A DNA stretch of 25,035 nt from Acetobacteraceae bacterium (GTDB lineage: Bacteria; Pseudomonadota; Alphaproteobacteria; Zavarziniales; Zavarziniaceae), in the NCBI GenBank assembly GCA_947379865.1, contig CANCOY010000057.1, positions 1 through 25,035 on the forward strand, read 5' to 3'. The notes beneath the pieces were generated by a model. That model ran no database searches. It worked only from the letters and a program-made list of their open reading frames with translations, and was not told where the DNA came from. The translations under genes and the position numbers were made by a program. Positions 1-9,776 of the stretch are shown piece by piece; positions within the stretch are counted from its first letter, which is position 1, and each line of letters begins with the position of its first letter.

Positions 1-1185
<1,185 letters not shown>

Positions 1186-1194
1186 GACCAGCCA

Positions 1195-2136
1195 GTGGGG
1201 GTGGCGCTGGCGGCACATGTTGGCGATCTGGCCGCGCTGCGAGCAGGCGGCAAGCCCGCCATGGCCAGGGCGCTCAGCCAGATCGAGCGCCATGCCGAGG
1301 CGGACGAGACCATCGCCCTGCTGTCACAGGCCTGGGCCGATCCCCGCGCCCAGGTGATCGGCCTCACCGGCCCGCCGGGGGTTGGCAAATCGACCCTTAC
1401 CTCCAGCCTGATCGGGGCCTGGCGCGCGGCGGGCCTCAGCGTCGGCGTGATCGCGGTCGATCCCTCCTCAAAGCGCACCGGTGGTGCCCTGCTGGGCGAC
1501 CGCACCCGCCTGCGCACCGACCCTGATGACACAGGCATCTTCGTGCGCTCCATGGCGGCACGCGACCGGCTGGGGGGCCTCGCCCGGTTGACGGTGGCGG
1601 CCATGGTGCTGATGCGCGCCGTCTATGACCGGGTGCTGATCGAGACCGTAGGCGTAGGCCAGTCGGAAACCGATGTCGCCATGGTGGCCGATACCATCGT
1701 CTTCTGTGTTCAGCCGGGCTCGGGCGACAGCCTGCAATTCATGAAGGCGGGCATTGTGGAAGTCCCCCATGTGGCCGTGGTGACCAAGGCCGACATGGTC
1801 GCTGCCGCCAGGCGTGCCCAGGCCGACCTGAAGGGCGCACTCAGCCTGACCGACGAATTCGGCGATGGCTGGGAAGTGCCCGTGCTGCGGGTGGCCGCCA
1901 CCCTTGGCGAGGGGCTGGGGGAAATGATCACCGCCCTTGATGAACATGCCGCCCATCTGGCCACAGCGGGGCGCAGAGAACAGGCCCGGGCGGCCCAATC
2001 ACGTGCCTGGCTGGCCGATGCAGTGGCGGAACGCTTTGGCAGCCATGGCCTGGCCCGCGCCGGTGGCTTGCTTGACCTGCCCCCCGGCACCTCGCCCTTC
2101 GAGCGCGAGCGGGCGATTTCCCGGATGCTGGGCTGA
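1195..2136 (+). CDS. meaB: Methylmalonyl-CoA mutase-associated GTPase MeaB (ArgK family)
   Basis: A 313-residue G3E-family P-loop GTPase. MeaB proteins protect and reactivate B12-dependent methylmalonyl-CoA mutase by gating cofactor loading. Visible motifs are a Walker A GPPGVGKS at residues 59-66, the switch segment VDPSSKRTGGALLGDRTR near 90-107, IETVGVGQSE near 150, and VTKAD for guanine recognition near 196. The length is slightly below the usual ~320-330 residues, with a compact C-terminal dimerisation segment. The start is uncertain: GTG at 1195 or GTG at 1201, with AAGGG at 1177-1181 as the only, rather distant, ribosome-binding candidate. Translation may be coupled to ppdK. No mutase gene is present in the window, so the partner is inferred from the family. 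Confidence 0.93.
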   Translation: MGVALAAHVGDLAALRAGGKPAMARALSQIERHAEADETIALLSQAWADPRAQVIGLTGPPGVGKSTLTSSLIGAWRAAGLSVGVIAVDPSSKRTGGALLGDRTRLRTDPDDTGIFVRSMAARDRLGGLARLTVAAMVLMRAVYDRVLIETVGVGQSETDVAMVADTIVFCVQPGSGDSLQFMKAGIVEVPHVAVVTKADMVAAARRAQADLKGALSLTDEFGDGWEVPVLRVAATLGEGLGEMITALDEHAAHLATAGRREQARAAQSRAWLADAVAERFGSHGLARAGGLLDLPPGTSPFERERAISRMLG

Positions 2137-2143
2137 AGCCCAT

Positions 2144-3034
2144 TCAGCCAGGGAAGCGGCGCGCCAGCGACGGAATGCGCGCGACGATCGTCGGCATGAA
2201 GGCACCCACCATCACGATGGCAATGGCCCCAATATCCCACGCGCCCAGCGTCTCCCCCAGGATCACCACCGCCATGACCGCCCCCATGGGGCCGATCAGC
2301 GGCGTGAACAGGCTGACCCGCCCGATGGGCAGACGCGCCAACGCGTAATTATAGAGGCTGAAAGGTGCGGCCGTCGCAAAGATCAGGAAGAACAGCAGCC
2401 ACGCCGTATGGGGCGTAATGTCGGCGAAAGGCTCCACCGGCCGGACCAGGACAAAGAGGACGACAAGGCCGATCACCGAGGCAGAACAGAACTGGGCCGT
2501 GGTTACCGCCAGCGGCCGGCCATGGCGCACGGCAACCTTGCGGGCGATGAGTTGGTTCACCATGGAACAGCCAACCCCGCACAGCAGCAGCATGTCGCCA
2601 AAAAGCGAGCCGCCGCCGGCCGCACTCTGCCCCCTGAAAAGCAGCAGGGTGCCCAGCACCGTGAGCACGGCACCGGCCACCACGGGCGGGTGGATCGGCT
2701 CCTTCAACACCAGACGGCCAAGGAAGGGCTGGATGATGGGCGGCAGGGCCCAGATCATGGCCGCATTGATGGCGGTGGTGTGGGAGGCACCCCAGAGCAT
2801 CAGGACCGAGACCATGCCCGGCTCAAGCACACCCATGATGAAGGGCCAGGGGCCAACCTGCAGAAAGCCTTTTGCCTGGCCGCGCGCCGCCTGAACAGAG
2901 CCAAGTACAAGGGTGGTCCCGATGAAGCGGATCAGGGCGACCTCGGCAAAGATCACGGTGGCCAGCACCGCCTTGTTGCCCACGGCCATGGAGGCCCAGA
3001 AGAACGATGCAAGCAGCATGGCAAAGCCGGCCAT
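2144..3034 (-). CDS. EamA/DMT-family transporter (drug/metabolite exporter type)
   Basis: A 296-residue, very hydrophobic protein with about ten predicted membrane helices in two repeated halves, the hallmark of the EamA (DUF6) fold. It starts with a hydrophobic helix containing FFWASMAVGNKAV and has the conserved IWALPPIIQPFLG segment in the first half and FTPLIGPMGAVMAVVILGE in the second. It is an inner-membrane protein and the substrate cannot be read from the sequence. The ATG at 3034 is preceded by GGGAGG about 9 nt upstream on the minus strand, which fixes the start. The gene converges on meaB (7-nt gap) and diverges from the piuC-like gene across 68 nt, so the two presumably have back-to-back promoters. 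Confidence 0.92.
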   Translation of the reverse strand: MAGFAMLLASFFWASMAVGNKAVLATVIFAEVALIRFIGTTLVLGSVQAARGQAKGFLQVGPWPFIMGVLEPGMVSVLMLWGASHTTAINAAMIWALPPIIQPFLGRLVLKEPIHPPVVAGAVLTVLGTLLLFRGQSAAGGGSLFGDMLLLCGVGCSMVNQLIARKVAVRHGRPLAVTTAQFCSASVIGLVVLFVLVRPVEPFADITPHTAWLLFFLIFATAAPFSLYNYALARLPIGRVSLFTPLIGPMGAVMAVVILGETLGAWDIGAIAIVMVGAFMPTIVARIPSLARRFPG

Positions 3035-3102
3035 CGTTCTGTCCTCCCGTTATTGTGCTGCCAAGCTTAGACGCCGGCGCGCCTTCACGATAGGCTTGCC
3101 CC

Positions 3103-3777
3103 ATGATCCTTTGTCTTGCCGATATCCTCACCGCCGGCGAACGGGCCGACCTGATGGCGGCCCTTGCGGGCGCCACTTTCGAGCCAGGGGTGGCGACCGC
3201 TGGCTGGCATGCCCGCATGGTGAAGGCCAATGAACAGCTGGCGGCCGCCGATCCGCTGCGCCGCACGGCAGAGCAACTGGTGCATGGTGCACTCGCCCGC
3301 TCGGCCATGTTCCAGATGGCGGCCCTGCCGGCGCGCCTTGGCGCGGTGATGGTCAATCGCTATGCCGACGGCGGCACCTATGGCGACCATGTGGACAATG
3401 CGCTGATGGGGGCCGGCGCCACACGACTGCGCAGCGACCTCTCGTTCACGATCTTCCTGTCAGACCCGCGTCATTACGAGGGAGGCGGCCTGATCATCGA
3501 AAGTGAGACGGGACAGCAGGAAATCCGCCTGCCGGCGGGCGCCATGGTGCTCTACCCCTCGTCCACCCTGCACCGGGTGGAACCGGTGACGGCGGGGGTC
3601 AGGCTTGCCTGTGTCGGCTGGTGCCAGAGCCTGGTGCGCGACGCCGGTGGCCGCCAGATCCTGTTCGATCTTGATGTGGCCCGCCGCGATGTCTTCGAGA
3701 AAGATGGCAAGACCGCCGCCTTCGACCGCCTGACCAGGGCCCATGCGAATCTGCTTCGCATGTGGGCCGAGGTCTGA
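3103..3777 (+). CDS. piuC: Fe(II)/2-oxoglutarate-dependent PKHD-type hydroxylase, PiuC/YbiX family
   Basis: A 224-residue cytoplasmic dioxygenase with the prolyl-4-hydroxylase-like double-stranded beta-helix. The facial triad is clear: H96 and D98 in GDHVDNALMG, and H157 in STLHRVEPV, with R167 positioned to bind 2-oxoglutarate. FEPGV.TAGWHA near residue 26 and the C-terminal RMWAEV are also characteristic. PiuC/YbiX genes are usually iron-regulated and often sit beside a TonB-dependent siderophore receptor. Here the only receptor is about 17 kb away, so that link is weak. The substrate is unknown for the family as a whole. The ribosome-binding site is poor and no clear Fur box was seen in the 68-nt upstream gap. 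Confidence 0.9.
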   Translation: MILCLADILTAGERADLMAALAGATFEPGVATAGWHARMVKANEQLAAADPLRRTAEQLVHGALARSAMFQMAALPARLGAVMVNRYADGGTYGDHVDNALMGAGATRLRSDLSFTIFLSDPRHYEGGGLIIESETGQQEIRLPAGAMVLYPSSTLHRVEPVTAGVRLACVGWCQSLVRDAGGRQILFDLDVARRDVFEKDGKTAAFDRLTRAHANLLRMWAEV

Positions 3778-3818
3778 GCGGTCGGGGTCCGGTCTGCCAG
3801 GGCGCTGCTGCGGCTTCC

Positions 3819-5762
3819 TTAGTTGTCGAGGAAGCTGCGCAGCTTGCGGCTGCGGCTGGGGTGCTTGAGCTTGCGGAGGGCCTTGGCCTCGATCTGGCGA
3901 ATACGCTCGCGGGTGACCGAGAACTGCTGGCCCACTTCTTCCAGCGTATGATCGGTGTTCATGCCGATACCAAAGCGCATGCGCAGCACACGCTCCTCAC
4001 GCGGGGTGAGGCTGGCCAGAACCCGCGTGGTCGTCTCGCGCAGGTTTGACTGGATCGCGGCATCAAGGGGCAGAACGGCGTTCTTGTCCTCGATGAAATC
4101 ACCCAGGTGGCTGTCTTCCTCGTCGCCAATGGGCGTCTCGAGGCTGATGGGCTCCTTGGCGATCTTCAGGACCTTGCGCACCTTCTCCAGCGGCATGCCC
4201 AGCTTTTCGGCCAGTTATTCAGGTGTGGGCTCGCGGCCGATCTCGTGCAGCATCTGGCGCGAGGTGCGGACCAGCTTGTTGATGGTCTCGATCATGTGCA
4301 CGGGAATGCGGATCGTGCGGGCCTGATCGGCGATCGAGCGGGTGATCGCCTGACGGATCCACCAGGTGGCATAGGTCGAGAACTTGTAACCACGGCGGTA
4401 TTCGAACTTGTCCACCGCCTTCATCAGGCCGATGTTGCCTTCCTGGATCAGATCCAGGAACTGCAGACCACGGTTCGTGTACTTCTTGGCAATGGAAATC
4501 ACGAGGCGCAGATTGGCCTCGACCATTTCCTTCTTGGCCTGACGGGCCTCGCGCTCACCCTTCTGCACCGTGTTCACGATGCGGCGCAGTTCCGGCACAT
4601 TAAGGCCGGTTTCCTCTGCGACATGCACGATCTGACCGCGCAGGATGGCGATCTCGTCAACCTCGAGGCGGGCGAAATCCTTCCAACCCTTGGCCTTGAG
4701 GGTGGAGACGCGGGTCAGCCACTCGGGCTCCAGCTCGTGATCGAAATGGTTCTCAAGGAACGACTCGCGTGTCACGCGGTGGCGCTCGGCCAGGCGCAGC
4801 AGCTTGCCCTCGACCGTCATCAGGCGGCGGTTGATGCCATAAAGCTGGTCGACCAAACCTTCGATACGGTTGTTGTTGAGGTGGACGCCCTTGACCAGAT
4901 CAACCAGTTCGGACTTTTGCTTCTGATAGCGCTTCTCGGTGGCGGCCGGCGGCATTTCTGCCAGGCCCATGGCTGCCTGAAGGCGCTGGTGCTGCAACTT
5001 GGCCAGCTTCTTGTAGCTGCCGGCGATGGCCTCGAAGGTCTCAAGAACCTGGGGCTTCAGCGCCATTTCCATGGCAGCGAGCGACATGCCGCCCTCGTCA
5101 TCGCCGTCATCGTCGGATTCGGGCTCCGGCGCCTCGGCAACGACTTCCTCGGCCGCCTCCTCGCCTTCTCCTTCGGTCGCTTCCACGGGCACGGCATTGC
5201 CGCCCATGGTGGCGTCAAGATCGATCACGTCGCGCAGCAGGACCTTGCCGAGCATCAGCTCGTCACGCCAGCCGATGATGGCGTTGAAGGTCAGCGGGCT
5301 TTCGCAAAGGCCGCCGATCATGGTCTCGCGGCCGGCCTCGATGCGCTTGGCGATGGCGATTTCGCCCTCGCGCGAGAGCAGTTCGACCGAGCCCATTTCG
5401 CGCAGGTACATGCGCACCGGATCATCGGTGCGGTCCATTTCCTCCTGCGGCGGCTTCTCGGTGGCGACAACCTCGCCGCCTTCTTCCTTTTCGACGACGG
5501 CGGTGGATTCTTCGCTCTCTTCGCTCTCGACGACGTTGATACCCATGTCGGACAGGGCCGCCATGACGTCTTCGATCTGCTCGGACGAGACCTGATCCTG
5601 TGGCAGGACCTGGTTCACTTCGTCATAGGTGATGTAGCCACGCTCGCGCGCCTTGGCGATCATCTTCTTGACCGCCTGGCCCGCCACGTCGAGCAGCGGA
5701 CCATCGGGGGCGTCATCACGCGCGTCGTTGGTCTCTGCGGTTTCCTGCGCCTTGCTCGCCAT
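3819..5762 (-). CDS. rpoD: RNA polymerase primary sigma factor RpoD (sigma-70), interrupted by an in-frame TAA
   Basis: The frame encodes a 647-residue housekeeping sigma factor. It has region 1.1 (about residues 20-75), region 1.2 (DPVRMYLREMGSVELLSREG, 114-133), a long acidic non-conserved region (~150-395), region 2 (VEANLRLVISIAKKYTNRGL onward, 414-490) with the -10-reading YATWWIRQAITR, and region 3 from 490. At codon 516, where relatives read PTPEELAE, this sequence has PTPE-TAA-LAE. The same frame then continues without any shift through regions 3.2 and 4 (HTLEEVGQQFSVTRERIRQ) to RSFLDN. As written, translation would give a 515-residue protein lacking the -35-binding region 4. ATG at 5762 is preferred over 5771 because AAGGA (5771-5775, minus strand) lies 8 nt upstream of it. 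The gene is essential in bacteria, so a base-calling error at 4217 is the leading explanation. Confidence 0.93.
4215..4217 (-). other. In-frame TAA inside rpoD region 3
   Basis: The plus strand reads ttattc at 4215-4220, so the minus strand reads GAA TAA. Replacing base 4217 (A) by C would restore GAA-GAA, the Glu-Glu that is conserved in PTPEELAE of bacterial RpoD. Nothing else nearby is disturbed: six codons (LAEKLG) follow before the next Met at 4196, in the same frame. Confidence 0.95.
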
Positions 5763-5875
5763 TCGCGTCATCCTTCAACCCGGGGTCGCATTGGCATGGC
5801 CGTGCCGCGCCCGGGCATTCGAAAAAGTTCAGGTCGGGCGCGCCACGATCCCGTGTCGCGGCCCTGCTTCATGGT

Positions 5876-7798
5876 CTAGAGCGACGGGCCACGCCCGCTC
5901 GCAATACCGAACCCCTCGATGGCGGCCTCGTCCCCTTCGGCGGCAGCCATTTCCCTGGTCAGGGCGAGAAAACGTTGAAAATTCTCATCTGACGTATCCT
6001 GTTCCAACATAACAGTCGCCCGCTCGACCTCAGCCTTGAGGTCGATTACGCGCCGTTGTCGGCCCAAAACATGACGCCAGCCCTGTTCAGCATCTATGAG
6101 GGCGGCACTTGGCATTGCCCACCAGTGGGCGCGGAGGGTGCGGTTCCCGTCCAGTCGAGCCAAGATGGAGCCCACGCTAGAGGCAATGAGATGGCGTCGG
6201 AGGGCATCCGTGTCAAGGTCGCCCCCATCTGCGGCCACTGTTAGGATTTCGCAACGCAATTTGTCAAGCTCAACGCTCGCCAAAGGCAGCTCTGCAATCT
6301 CTTCATGCAGGCTCGCCAGCAGCTTTGGATGGTTCACCATGGCGAGAATGAGGAGCTGTTCGCGCAGCGGCGAGGCCTCCCCCTGGCCAATGGAACTTGC
6401 CTTCAGGCCGGCCCCGGCACCACCAGTGGCGTAGGCCGGCTGGCCGGAGCCCCAGCGGCGCCCATCGCCCCGACCCATGGCGCCCCCTGCCCGTGCAGAA
6501 GGCCCGCCCCAGCGCCGGTCGTCGCGCGGGGAAAAAAGATCGCGCCGCCGCCGACCAAATTCTTCCTGATACAGACGCCTTATGTCGGGGTCGGCGATGG
6601 TGCGCAGCACTTCGTCAAGCCGGGAGGCAAAGGCCGCCTTGCGTTCGGGCGTGGAAATGTCGGCCGCCTCGACCTCGCGGCTCCACAGCACCTCGGACAG
6701 CGGCAGGGCCGCCTCCAGCACGCTGCCGAAAGCACCCGGGCCCTGGGCACGGATAAGATCGTCGGGATCAAGACCACCCGGCAGAAAGGCAAAACGCAGG
6801 GAATGGCCGGGTCGCAGCAGGGGCAGAACCCTGTCCACCGCCTTCCAGGCGGCATTGCGGCCGGCGGCATCACCGTCAAAGGCCAGCACCGGTTCTGGCG
6901 CCGTGCGCCACAGCAGGGTGATCTGGGTCTCGGTCAGGGCGGTACCCAGGGGCGCCACCGCCGCGGCAAAACCCGCCTGGGTCAGGGCGATGACATCCAT
7001 ATAGCCCTCGACCGCCACCAGGGTCGCCCCTTCACGCGCCGCCGTGCGGGCCGGCCCCTCGTTGTAGAGGGTTTCGCGCTTGTGAAAGAGGTCGCTTTCG
7101 GGCGAGTTCAGATATTTGGGCTTGGCATCCCCCAGGGCGCGGGCACCAAAGGCAATCACCCGCTCCTTGCGGTCGCGGATGGGAAAGGTGATGCGGTCGC
7201 GGAAATAATCATAAGGCGCACCGCCATCATCTGGCTGCCCCAAAAGACCGGCTTCGACCAGCAGTTCAGCCCCCATGTTCCGCTTGCCCAGGGCTTCCCG
7301 CAGGGCATTGCGGCCAGCCGGCGCATAGCCAAGACGAAAGCGTGACTGGGTGGCCGGTGGCAGGCCACGGCGGTTCAGGTAATCGCGGGCCGCCGCCGCC
7401 GCCGGTGTGCCGGCATGCAGTTCACGCTCGTAAAAGGCGCAGGCCGCCTCCAGCGCCTCATAGATGCCGACCCGCACTTCGGCCGAGCGGCGCTCTGCCT
7501 CGGAGGCGACAGGCACCTCCAGCCCGGCCTCTCCAGCCAGACGCTCCACCGCCTCCATGAAGGACAGCCGCTCCGTCTCCTGGACAAAGCTGATCAGGTC
7601 GCCCTTAGCCTGGCAGCCGAAGCAGTAATAGGCCCCCTTGTCGTCATTGACCCAGAACGAGGGTGACTTCTCGTTATGGAAGGGGCACAGCCCGGTCAGT
7701 TCCCGGCCCTTGCGCACCAGCTTGGTGCGCCGGGCGATAACCTGGCTCAGCGGCAGGGCCTGGCGGATCCGGTCGAGGAAATCCGGCGGCAGGCTCAT
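5876..7798 (-). CDS. dnaG: DNA primase DnaG
   Basis: A 640-residue primase that makes RNA primers at the replication fork. The N-terminal CHC2-type zinc finger uses C38, H41, C59 and C62 (CPFHNEKSPSF ... YYCFGCQAKGD). The catalytic core follows, with YLNSPESDLFHK near 229-240 and the TOPRIM domain with EGYMDV at 264-269 and LAFDGDAAG at 305-313, which supply the metal-binding acidic residues. A Gly/Arg-rich linker (about 420-470) leads to the C-terminal helicase-binding domain. The length is normal for alphaproteobacteria. The gene lies between the yqeY-like gene (18-nt gap) and rpoD (about 110 nt), the usual macromolecular-synthesis operon order. The 5763-5875 gap to rpoD contains the rpoD ribosome-binding site; no convincing promoter was seen there. 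Confidence 0.97.
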   Translation of the reverse strand: MSLPPDFLDRIRQALPLSQVIARRTKLVRKGRELTGLCPFHNEKSPSFWVNDDKGAYYCFGCQAKGDLISFVQETERLSFMEAVERLAGEAGLEVPVASEAERRSAEVRVGIYEALEAACAFYERELHAGTPAAAAARDYLNRRGLPPATQSRFRLGYAPAGRNALREALGKRNMGAELLVEAGLLGQPDDGGAPYDYFRDRITFPIRDRKERVIAFGARALGDAKPKYLNSPESDLFHKRETLYNEGPARTAAREGATLVAVEGYMDVIALTQAGFAAAVAPLGTALTETQITLLWRTAPEPVLAFDGDAAGRNAAWKAVDRVLPLLRPGHSLRFAFLPGGLDPDDLIRAQGPGAFGSVLEAALPLSEVLWSREVEAADISTPERKAAFASRLDEVLRTIADPDIRRLYQEEFGRRRRDLFSPRDDRRWGGPSARAGGAMGRGDGRRWGSGQPAYATGGAGAGLKASSIGQGEASPLREQLLILAMVNHPKLLASLHEEIAELPLASVELDKLRCEILTVAADGGDLDTDALRRHLIASSVGSILARLDGNRTLRAHWWAMPSAALIDAEQGWRHVLGRQRRVIDLKAEVERATVMLEQDTSDENFQRFLALTREMAAAEGDEAAIEGFGIASGRGPSL

Positions 7799-7816
7799 GA
7801 GGTCGCGACGCCCGGC

Positions 7817-8272
7817 TCAGCTCAGCAGGGACTTCACCACGCCCGAGGCGCGGCCAAAGTCCATCTGCCCGGCATGCCGTTCCTTCAGGGCCGCCATGAC
7901 CCGGCCCATGTCCTTGGGACCGGCAGCGCCAAGCTCGGCAATCACCGCGGCAGCGGCCGCCTTTACCTCGGCCTCAGCCATCTGGCGGGGCAGGAATTCC
8001 TCGATGATTGCGATCTCTTCCGCCTCAACGGCAGCCAGTTCGGGACGGCCTCCCTGTTCGAAGGCGGCGATCGAGTCGCGGCGCTGCTTCACCATCTTGG
8101 AGAGCATCTGCAACACCTCGTCATCGGGCACACCCTCGCGGCTGTCCTCGGTGCGAGCGGCGATGTCGCGGTCCTTGAGGGCTGCCATCACCATGCGCAG
8201 GGTGGAAACACGGCGGGCTTCCTTGGCCTTCATGGCTTCCTTGAGAGAGTCGTTCAGACGTGCACGCAGCAT
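7817..8272 (-). CDS. GatB/YqeY domain-containing protein
   Basis: A 151-residue protein matching the YqeY family, which resembles the C-terminal tRNA-binding tail domain of the amidotransferase subunit GatB. Its exact role is not established, but the family is commonly encoded upstream of dnaG-rpoD. The typical N-terminus MLRARLNDSLKEAMKAKE sets the start at 8272. The open frame extends another 19 codons upstream to 8329, but that extension (containing FIISFSIR) does not look like the family. Other family signatures are RVSTLRMVMAALKDRDI, EIAIIEEFLPRQM and the C-terminal DFGRASGVVKSLLS. Its ribosome-binding site is weak. It is the first gene of the minus-strand yqeY-dnaG-rpoD operon, so the operon promoter should lie within 8273-8531. 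Confidence 0.9.
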   Translation of the reverse strand: MLRARLNDSLKEAMKAKEARRVSTLRMVMAALKDRDIAARTEDSREGVPDDEVLQMLSKMVKQRRDSIAAFEQGGRPELAAVEAEEIAIIEEFLPRQMAEAEVKAAAAAVIAELGAAGPKDMGRVMAALKERHAGQMDFGRASGVVKSLLS

Positions 8273-8458
8273 GAGAGCCAACCGTATTGAGAATGAGATG
8301 ATGAAGTCTAACCCCATAAGACGGTTCACGGTACCGGGCTGTGGCGGTCTTCACCGACTCGGGCACGATGACTGTTTGGCAGACGTACGACTTCCCTATG
8401 GTGACCATTGATCGCCAAGCCCTTGCCTGGCAACGATAATTCAATATTACGCATCCAC

Positions 8459-8487
8459 TTGACGCAGGCCGCGCCCCGCTCTAGTTT
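8459..8487 (+). promoter_or_regulatory. Candidate sigma-70 promoter for carAB
   Basis: TTGACG at 8459-8464 is a 5/6 match to the -35 consensus. It is followed after 17 nt by TAGTTT at 8482-8487, a poor -10 element. Initiation would fall about 40 nt upstream of the carA start, a sensible leader length. The assignment rests on the -35 and spacing only. Confidence 0.4.
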
Positions 8488-8520
8488 GCGCCGCAACGAT
8501 GCGGGCAGGCGATGCCCGAC

Positions 8521-8524
8521 GGAG
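8521..8524 (+). promoter_or_regulatory. Ribosome-binding site fixing the carA start
   Basis: GGAG lies 7 nt before the ATG at 8532 and supports this start over the open frame's upstream codon at 8499 and the ATG at 8574. Confidence 0.65.
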
Positions 8525-8531
8525 CCGTCCC

Positions 8532-9776
8532 ATGCCTGTCGAACCCACCCTGCCCCCCCTGTCCGAACAGGGGATGGACTCTCGCGGCACCGTGTCCGGT
8601 CCCGGACCGACATCACCCCCCTATCGCGTTCCCCAGCCAGAGGGTGCCACAGGCGTTCTGGTGCTGGCCGATGGCAGTGTCTTCTGGGGCGAGGGCGTCG
8701 GTGCAGCCGGTACCGCCGTGGGCGAGGTCTGCTTCAATACCTCCATGACCGGGTATCAGGAAATCCTGACCGACCCGTCTTATGCCGGCCAGATCATCAC
8801 CTTCACCTTCCCCCATATCGGCAATGTCGGTACCAACGAGGAAGATCTGGAAAGCCTGGTTCCGGCCGCCCGCGGCCTGATCCTGAAGGCGCCCATCACC
8901 GAGCCGTCGAGCTGGCGCGCCAGTTCGCACCTGGACCGCTGGCTGAAGGCCCGTTCCCTGGTCGGGCTGGCGGGGATCGACACACGTCGGCTGACCCGCC
9001 GCATCCGCGATGGTGGCGCCCCCAATGGCGTGATCGCCCGCTCGGCTGAAGGCCGCTTCGACATTGCCGCCCTGGCAGCCGAGGCTGCGGCCTGGCCCGG
9101 CCTTGAGGGCATGGATCTGGCACTTGGCGTCACCGGCCGCCAGACCGTTGCCTGGGACGAAACCCGCTGGACCCTTGGCAAGGGCTATGGCCGTGTGATG
9201 GGCCCGAAGGTCCATGTGGTTGCGGTGGATTTTGGTATCAAGCGCAACATCCTGCGCTCGCTGTGTGCCACTGGCGCCCGGGTGACCGTGGTTCCGGCCA
9301 CGACCACAGCCGACGAGATCCTGGCCCTGAAGCCCGATGGTGTGTTCCTGTCGAATGGACCGGGAGATCCGGCGGCGACCGGCAAATATGCCGTGCCGGC
9401 GATCCAGGGCGTGCTGGCGTCTGGCGTGCCCCTGTTTGGCATCTGCCTTGGCCACCAGATGCTGGCGCTGGCGCTCGGCGGCCGCACGTCAAAAATGCCG
9501 CGTGGCCATCGCGGCGCCAATCATCCGGTCAAGGATCTGGCCACGGGCCGGGTCGAGATCACCAGCCAGAACCATGGCTTTGTGGTGGATGCCACCAGCC
9601 TGCCGGCCAATGCCGAGGTTACCCACGTCTCCCTTTTCGACGGTTCGAACGAGGGCTTTCGTCTTACCGACCGCCCGGTCTTCTCGGTGCAGTATCACCC
9701 GGAAGCCTCGCCAGGGCCGGAAGACAGCCACTATCTGTTTGACCGCTTCATGGACCTGATCGCCCGACATGCCTAA
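8532..9776 (+). CDS. carA: Carbamoyl-phosphate synthase small subunit
   Basis: A 414-residue glutaminase subunit that hydrolyses glutamine and passes ammonia to CarB for carbamoyl phosphate synthesis (arginine and pyrimidine pathways). The N-terminal CarA domain contains NTSMTGYQEILTDPSYAGQI. The C-terminal class I amidotransferase domain has the nucleophile C305 in GICLGHQM and the H389/E391 pair in QYHPEASPGP. Starting at 8532, the protein carries about 40 extra Pro/Ser-rich residues before VLVLADGSVFWGEG compared with the E. coli protein. A start at 8574 would shorten this, but that ATG has no properly spaced ribosome-binding site. The stop overlaps the carB start by 8 nt, so the two subunits are likely translationally coupled. 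Confidence 0.97.
   Translation: MPVEPTLPPLSEQGMDSRGTVSGPGPTSPPYRVPQPEGATGVLVLADGSVFWGEGVGAAGTAVGEVCFNTSMTGYQEILTDPSYAGQIITFTFPHIGNVGTNEEDLESLVPAARGLILKAPITEPSSWRASSHLDRWLKARSLVGLAGIDTRRLTRRIRDGGAPNGVIARSAEGRFDIAALAAEAAAWPGLEGMDLALGVTGRQTVAWDETRWTLGKGYGRVMGPKVHVVAVDFGIKRNILRSLCATGARVTVVPATTTADEILALKPDGVFLSNGPGDPAATGKYAVPAIQGVLASGVPLFGICLGHQMLALALGGRTSKMPRGHRGANHPVKDLATGRVEITSQNHGFVVDATSLPANAEVTHVSLFDGSNEGFRLTDRPVFSVQYHPEASPGPEDSHYLFDRFMDLIARHA

Larger units (their letters stand above)
8273..8531. other. Divergent intergenic region between yqeY-like and carA
   Basis: This 259-nt non-coding stretch must hold the promoters of both the minus-strand yqeY-dnaG-rpoD operon and the plus-strand carAB genes. 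The carA half is AT-richer around 8438-8452. A perfect 11-bp palindrome ATGGTGACCAT lies at 8398-8408. No tRNA, leader peptide or riboswitch was recognised, and no good minus-strand -35/-10 pair was found. Confidence 0.6.

Noticed and set aside
1937..3070. 377-codon plus-strand open frame over the EamA gene
   Set aside because: It overlaps the meaB end and runs antisense to a clear ten-helix transporter with a good ribosome-binding site.
4107..5879. 590-codon open frame on the plus strand antisense to rpoD
   Set aside because: It mirrors the rpoD codons in high-GC DNA, is His/Leu-rich and family-less, while the opposite strand encodes conserved RpoD.
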